Assembly: GCA_002418885.1 (NCBI GenBank)
Contig: DIEZ01000020.1
Coordinates: 1 to 33,749 of the forward strand
DNA: 33,749 nucleotides
Direction: 5' to 3'
From: Syntrophaceae bacterium UBA5761
GTDB taxonomy: Bacteria > Desulfobacterota > Syntrophia > Syntrophales > UBA4778
Numbering within the stretch: the first letter of the stretch is position 1; every line of letters starts with the position of its first letter. The notes beneath the pieces were generated by a model, which had not been told where the DNA came from, ran no database searches, and saw only the letters and a list, made by a program, of their open reading frames with translations. Positions 30,818 to 33,749 of the stretch are shown here, one piece after another. Both the position numbers and the translations under genes were made by a program.

Positions 30818-32336
30818 TTTTCTTCCTCCTCACAATGGGCCGGAGAAACAGTATCGCCGTGGCGGCAAAGCACCCATAGGCAAAGACGTCTCCGAACCTC
30901 GAATAAAAAGTCATTCCGTCCGTCCACTTGACCTTCCCTTTGAGGACGGTTCTTTCAAACAGCCCCGTCCGGGCGACGACCTCACCCGTCGGCGCGATGA
31001 CGGCGCTGATGCCGGTATTGGCCGCCCGGACGATGTAGGCCCTGTTTTCGACAGCCCGCAACTTGACCATCGACAGGTGCTGATAAGGGGCCGCCGTACG
31101 GCCGAACCAGGCGTCGTTCGTGATGTTCACGAAAAGACGCACGCCCAGGCGCCTGTATTCCGCTGCGATCTCGGGGAAGACGGCCTCATAACATATCAAC
31201 GTTCCGACCTTTTCCGTGTCCAGCCGGAGAGGGTGGAATCCTTTCCCCGGCAGCATGTCTTCCATGCCGACGATGATCCTTCCCATGAATGGGATGAGGG
31301 ACCGCAGGGGTACATACTCGCCGAAGGGCACAAGATGGACCTTGTCGTACCTGCCGGCGACGGTGCCCAAGGGAGAGAGGAGGAAGGCGCTGTTGAGGAC
31401 ATGCTGTCTTCCCCCTTCGACCAGGTAGCTGGGGCTGCCGAAGAGCAGGTAGGAGCCTGATCGGCGCGCAATGTCCGCGACCTCCCGATGGTAATCATCC
31501 CTGTCTTGAAAATAAAAGGGCGTAGCCGTCTCCGGCCAGACGATCAACCCCCCTTCTGAGGGACGGCCTTCGAGCGTCAATTTTCGGTAGATGTCAATGG
31601 TTTCCCGCTGATATGCCGGGTCCCATTTGATGCTCTGGTCGATGTTACCCTGCACGACCATGACTTCCCCGCCGGGGGCTTTTTCCAGGTCCGCCCTCAC
31701 CTTTTCCGTCTTATAGTACCCGTAGGAAAGGATTAGTCCCAGGGTGACAACCGCCGTCGCCGCCTCGGCGATGACGACGGCCTTTTTTTTCTCCTTCAGA
31801 TTCAATAGGTCATAGAGGACGGCGTTCACGAAAACGACGAGAAAACTGATGCCGTAGACCCCCGTCACGTCTGATATCTGCAGCAAAAGCAGATTCCGGT
31901 GCTGAGAGTAACCAAGATTTTCCCACGGAAACCCGGTCAGCAGGTGCGACCTACCGAACTCGACGCAGACCCACAGTAATGGCGCGGCTAATGCTATCGA
32001 CCCCCCCTTTTTAGACAGAAAAGCAAGCCCGCCGGCAAAAAGGGCCGTATAGACGCTGAGGATCGCGGCTACCGCCAGCATAGCCGCGAGTCCCACGTAC
32101 AGAGGCAGATAGCCGTATTTCACGACGACGTAAGCAACCCAGTACAAGACGCCGACGTTGCAGACAAAACCGGCGACCACGCCCGCCTTGAACCCGTCTT
32201 TCGCGGAGACGCCCCTTATCGCATAGAAGAGGGGAAGAAAGGCAAAAAAGGCCGCGACCGAGATGTCCGCCTTCGGGAAGGAAAGGCAGAGGAGTACCCC
32301 CGAAAAAGAAGACAGGAGCAGCGTTTTCCTGCTCAT
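30741..32336 (-). CDS. lnt: Apolipoprotein N-acyltransferase
   Basis: The 531-aa inner-membrane enzyme adds the third acyl chain to lipoproteins. Several N-terminal membrane helices are followed by a nitrilase-fold domain with E269 (WPETATPF), K332 (YDKVHLVPFGEYVP) and C382 (ICYEAVFPE), the catalytic triad. NITNDAWFG and a C-terminal membrane helix are also present. Its ATG overlaps the corC-like stop. The last ~25 residues (a polar tail after RPIVRRKK) are encoded where the gene overlaps the prfB leader. Confidence 0.95.
   Translation of the reverse strand: MSRKTLLLSSFSGVLLCLSFPKADISVAAFFAFLPLFYAIRGVSAKDGFKAGVVAGFVCNVGVLYWVAYVVVKYGYLPLYVGLAAMLAVAAILSVYTALFAGGLAFLSKKGGSIALAAPLLWVCVEFGRSHLLTGFPWENLGYSQHRNLLLLQISDVTGVYGISFLVVFVNAVLYDLLNLKEKKKAVVIAEAATAVVTLGLILSYGYYKTEKVRADLEKAPGGEVMVVQGNIDQSIKWDPAYQRETIDIYRKLTLEGRPSEGGLIVWPETATPFYFQDRDDYHREVADIARRSGSYLLFGSPSYLVEGGRQHVLNSAFLLSPLGTVAGRYDKVHLVPFGEYVPLRSLIPFMGRIIVGMEDMLPGKGFHPLRLDTEKVGTLICYEAVFPEIAAEYRRLGVRLFVNITNDAWFGRTAAPYQHLSMVKLRAVENRAYIVRAANTGISAVIAPTGEVVARTGLFERTVLKGKVKWTDGMTFYSRFGDVFAYGCFAATAILFLRPIVRRKKNDRRNNGNPAGPEEKNGRTGRLSLN
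30746..30761 (-). promoter_or_regulatory. Programmed +1 frameshift site of prfB
   Basis: Minus strand GGGAG (30757-30761) acts as the internal Shine-Dalgarno-like element. It is followed by AC-TAT and the slippery CTT-TGA (CTT 30749-30751, TGA 30746-30748). This is the classical RF2 autoregulatory site: low RF2 stalls at UGA and favours the shift. The base after TGA is A, not the C found in E. coli. Confidence 0.93.
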
Positions 32337-33181
32337 GTCGATATCTCTGGCAGGGCCGCTTCCTCGCTCTTCTCCTTTTCCGCCGTCCTCCTGACCCTGA
32401 CCTTTTTGATCCTCTTCTCGTCGGCAGACTCAACGGCCATTTCCAGGCAACCGCAGGAGACCTTTTCCCCGGACGCCGGTATCTTCCGGATCAGATGAAG
32501 GATGAGCCCGCCGAGTGTCTCGTACTTTCCCTTGGGTATCTGCACACCGAAACACGCCTCGACCTCCTCTATCTCGACCCTACCGTCCACCAGGAAGGTG
32601 CCGTCGGCGATCTCGACGATTTTTTTCTCTTCCGACTCATACTCACCCGCTATCTCCCCTACGATCTCTTCGATCAGGTCTTCGATGGTGACGAGGCCCG
32701 CAGTGCCCCCGTATTCGTCGATGATGATTGCCATTTGACGGCGTTCCGCCTTCAACTCATGGAACAAGGAGTTTATGTTTTTCGTCTCGGGCACGTAGTA
32801 GGGTTTTTGCAGGACGGCCAGAATCTCATCGCTGCCCACCTCTTGCGACCACATCTTGAAAAGGTCTTTCACATTCAGAATGCCGACAATGTTGTCCAAC
32901 GTCTCCCGGTAGACGGGCATCCTGGTGTAGCCGTGGTTCGATATCAGTTCCAGTATCTCGTGTATCGTCGTATCGACCGGAAGCGCTACGATCTCCGTCC
33001 TCGGTTTCATGATCTCCCGTACGACCGTCTCCCTGAATTCGAGGATGTTTCGGATCATCTGACCGGAGTAATGGTCGATGATCCCCGCCGCCTCTCCCTC
33101 GGCGATGATTTCCTGAATCTCCCGCTCGAGCCGCTCCGGCTCTTTCTTTACCGCCGCCTTCAACAGATCCCTTATACCCAC
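32333..33181 (-). CDS. CBS-pair/CorC_HlyC-domain protein (CorC-like, soluble)
   Basis: The 282-aa protein lacks membrane helices. It has the lead-in IREIMKPRTEIVALPVD, two CBS domains (about residues 62-180, including GYTRMPVYRETLDNIVGIL and IIDEYGGTAGLVTIEDLIEEIVGEI) and a transporter-associated CorC_HlyC domain (about 195-265). The gene order corC-lnt matches that of enteric bacteria, where CorC is linked to Mg/Co efflux; the function here is inferred. The start is GTG with GGAGG nine bases upstream; no good ATG is available. The C-terminal tail is Glu/Lys-rich. Confidence 0.9.
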   Translation of the reverse strand: MGIRDLLKAAVKKEPERLEREIQEIIAEGEAAGIIDHYSGQMIRNILEFRETVVREIMKPRTEIVALPVDTTIHEILELISNHGYTRMPVYRETLDNIVGILNVKDLFKMWSQEVGSDEILAVLQKPYYVPETKNINSLFHELKAERRQMAIIIDEYGGTAGLVTIEDLIEEIVGEIAGEYESEEKKIVEIADGTFLVDGRVEIEEVEACFGVQIPKGKYETLGGLILHLIRKIPASGEKVSCGCLEMAVESADEKRIKKVRVRRTAEKEKSEEAALPEIST

Positions 33182-33254
33182 CTGGAAATTCCTCCTCCAT
33201 CAACCCCGGCGCCTACAAGCAAGGCCAGGACAGAGATCGAAAACGAGGCCTGCC

Positions 33255-33282
33255 CCGTCGCCTGAGCGACGGACATTCCGTC
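33255..33282 (-). other. Two mutually exclusive hairpins before corC-like gene
   Basis: CCGTCGC-CTGA-GCGACGG (33255-33272) and GACGGA-CAT-TCCGTC (33268-33282) are both perfect stems that share GACGG, so only one can form at a time. They lie in the gap of about 115 bases between the zinc-ribbon gene and the CorC-like gene. Neither is followed closely by a T-run. They could tune read-through, or be chance in GC-rich DNA. Confidence 0.35.
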
Positions 33283-33296
33283 CCGCGGCCAAGGCT

Positions 33297-33506
33297 CTAT
33301 AGTTCGAATCCGCTGTAAGGATTAACAAGGGGGTCTCTGAAACAGCTCGGGCAAAAAACCTTCGTGTCGACGTGACCGCAGCCGTAACCCCAGAGGTCGA
33401 ATTCACGACAGTCTACACACAACGGCCTGCTACAGCCGTCGCAGTAAATGACGGACTGTTTCGCCCCGCAGATACCGCAGATTTCCGTATTATCAGTCAC
33501 TCGCAT
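33297..33506 (-). CDS. Small zinc-binding (cross-brace type) protein
   Basis: The 69-aa protein is dominated by metal-ligand pairs: CGICG, CDGC, CVDC, CGH and CPSC, an arrangement like B-box or related cross-brace zinc fingers that could hold two zinc ions. No catalytic domain is present. The ATG at 33506 has GGAG eight bases upstream; the longer frame to 33557 has none. It lies just after the tRNA genes and their terminator and before the CorC-like gene. Its partner is unknown. Confidence 0.75.
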   Translation of the reverse strand: MRVTDNTEICGICGAKQSVIYCDGCSRPLCVDCREFDLWGYGCGHVDTKVFCPSCFRDPLVNPYSGFEL

Positions 33507-33584
33507 GATGGAAACTCCATTTCGATATCGCTGGGCGAATATTATAACAGGACACACATAACGGCAAGCAAATCAACAGAATGC

Positions 33585-33618
33585 AAAGGGGCCGGCCTTT
33601 ACTCTGGCCGACCCCTTT
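33585..33618 (-). terminator. Terminator-like hairpin after the tRNA genes
   Basis: A 13-bp stem with a single mismatch (AAAGGGGCCGGCC, 33585-33597, with GGCCGACCCCTTT, 33606-33618) has an 8-nt loop and begins six bases after the encoded CCA of tRNA-Asp. On the minus strand the stem ends in TTT. It fits an end to the tRNA transcript. Confidence 0.75.
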
Positions 33619-33624
33619 GATCAT

Positions 33625-33702
33625 TGGCGGGGTCGATGGGATTTGAACCCACGCTCTCCGACGTGACAGGCCGGCGTTATAACCGGGCTTAACTACGACC
33701 CC
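33625..33702 (-). tRNA. tRNA-Asp (GTC), CCA encoded
   Basis: The minus strand folds as a tRNA. The acceptor is GGGGTCG/CGACCCC with discriminator G and an encoded CCA. The anticodon arm is CCGGC-CTGTCAC-GTCGG, giving anticodon GTC and one G-U pair in the stem. The T arm is GTGGG-TTCAAAT-CCCAT. The CTGTCAC loop and G73 are tRNA-Asp identity elements. It lies 16 bases after the preceding tRNA, so the two are co-transcribed. Confidence 0.95.
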
Positions 33703-33718
33703 GAATTCTATTTTTCAC

Positions 33719-33749
33719 TGGTAGGCGGAACAGGACTTGAACCTGTGAC
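33719..33749 (-). tRNA. Partial tRNA, 3' end only
   Basis: The window edge cuts this gene. Visible are the T arm ACAGG-TTCAAGT-CCTGT, the acceptor 3' strand TCCGCCT, discriminator A and an encoded CCA. The anticodon lies outside the window, so identity is not known. A tRNA-Val is a frequent neighbour of tRNA-Asp, but that is only a guess. Confidence 0.88.

Noticed and set aside
1..33749. CRISPR array, insertion sequence or prophage
   Set aside because: No regularly spaced repeats, transposase, integrase or phage proteins were seen; the tRNA genes at the right edge have no visible attachment-site duplication.

Overview
The window is about 33.7 kb of a bacterial chromosome. It is densely coded, most genes sit in tight same-strand runs with overlapping stops and starts, and I see no insertion sequence, integrase, phage gene or CRISPR array. 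The gene set suggests an anaerobic, Gram-negative Desulfobacterota (former Deltaproteobacteria)-like organism. The evidence is a class III polyhydroxyalkanoate (PHA) synthase, paired CaiB-type CoA-transferases, a PhoH/7TM-HD/YbeY operon, a class 1B dihydroorotate dehydrogenase (PyrD/PyrK), and outer-membrane functions (Lnt, an M48-TPR protease, a MltD-like transglycosylase). The phylum is an inference; no rRNA or full marker set is present.

Left block (254-6308): a PHA storage locus. A seven-gene leftward operon runs from 5526 to 254 and encodes two short phasins, a divergent PHA-synthase-like protein (525 aa), a small PhaE-related protein, PhaE, class III PhaC and PhaJ. PhaR, the PHA-responsive repressor, is divergent on the right. 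Between them are two sigma70-type promoters, each with a copy of the same TGC-rich 13-bp word, which is a likely PhaR operator. There is no phaA or phaB, so monomer supply probably comes from enoyl-CoA via PhaJ. Two synthase-type enzymes, each next to a PhaE-like partner, is the most unusual feature here.

Next (6388-9068): two adjacent type III CoA-transferase genes, probably subunits of one enzyme, followed by a 470-bp non-coding stretch. Then a leftward operon (14160-9539) encodes PTS mannose-family IIA, IIB and IIC (no IID), RimI, PyrK, PyrD and a metallo-beta-lactamase-fold hydrolase. Divergent from it are a NUDIX hydrolase and a small Cys-rich protein that is essentially an isolated sigma70 region 4.2.

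Middle (15099-19367, leftward): cmk, rpsA, sppA and a crotonase-family gene. Right-centre (19583-27749, rightward): a seven-gene run of M48-TPR protease, B12-binding radical SAM protein, small membrane protein, M20 peptidase, PhoH, PgpH-like 7TM-HD protein and YbeY.

Right block (33702-27822, leftward): the 3' end of one tRNA, tRNA-Asp, a zinc-ribbon protein, CorC-like CBS protein, Lnt, RF2 (prfB) and a LysM transglycosylase. prfB carries the classical programmed +1 frameshift, and that site lies inside the 3' end of lnt, so three reading frames are used over a few bases.
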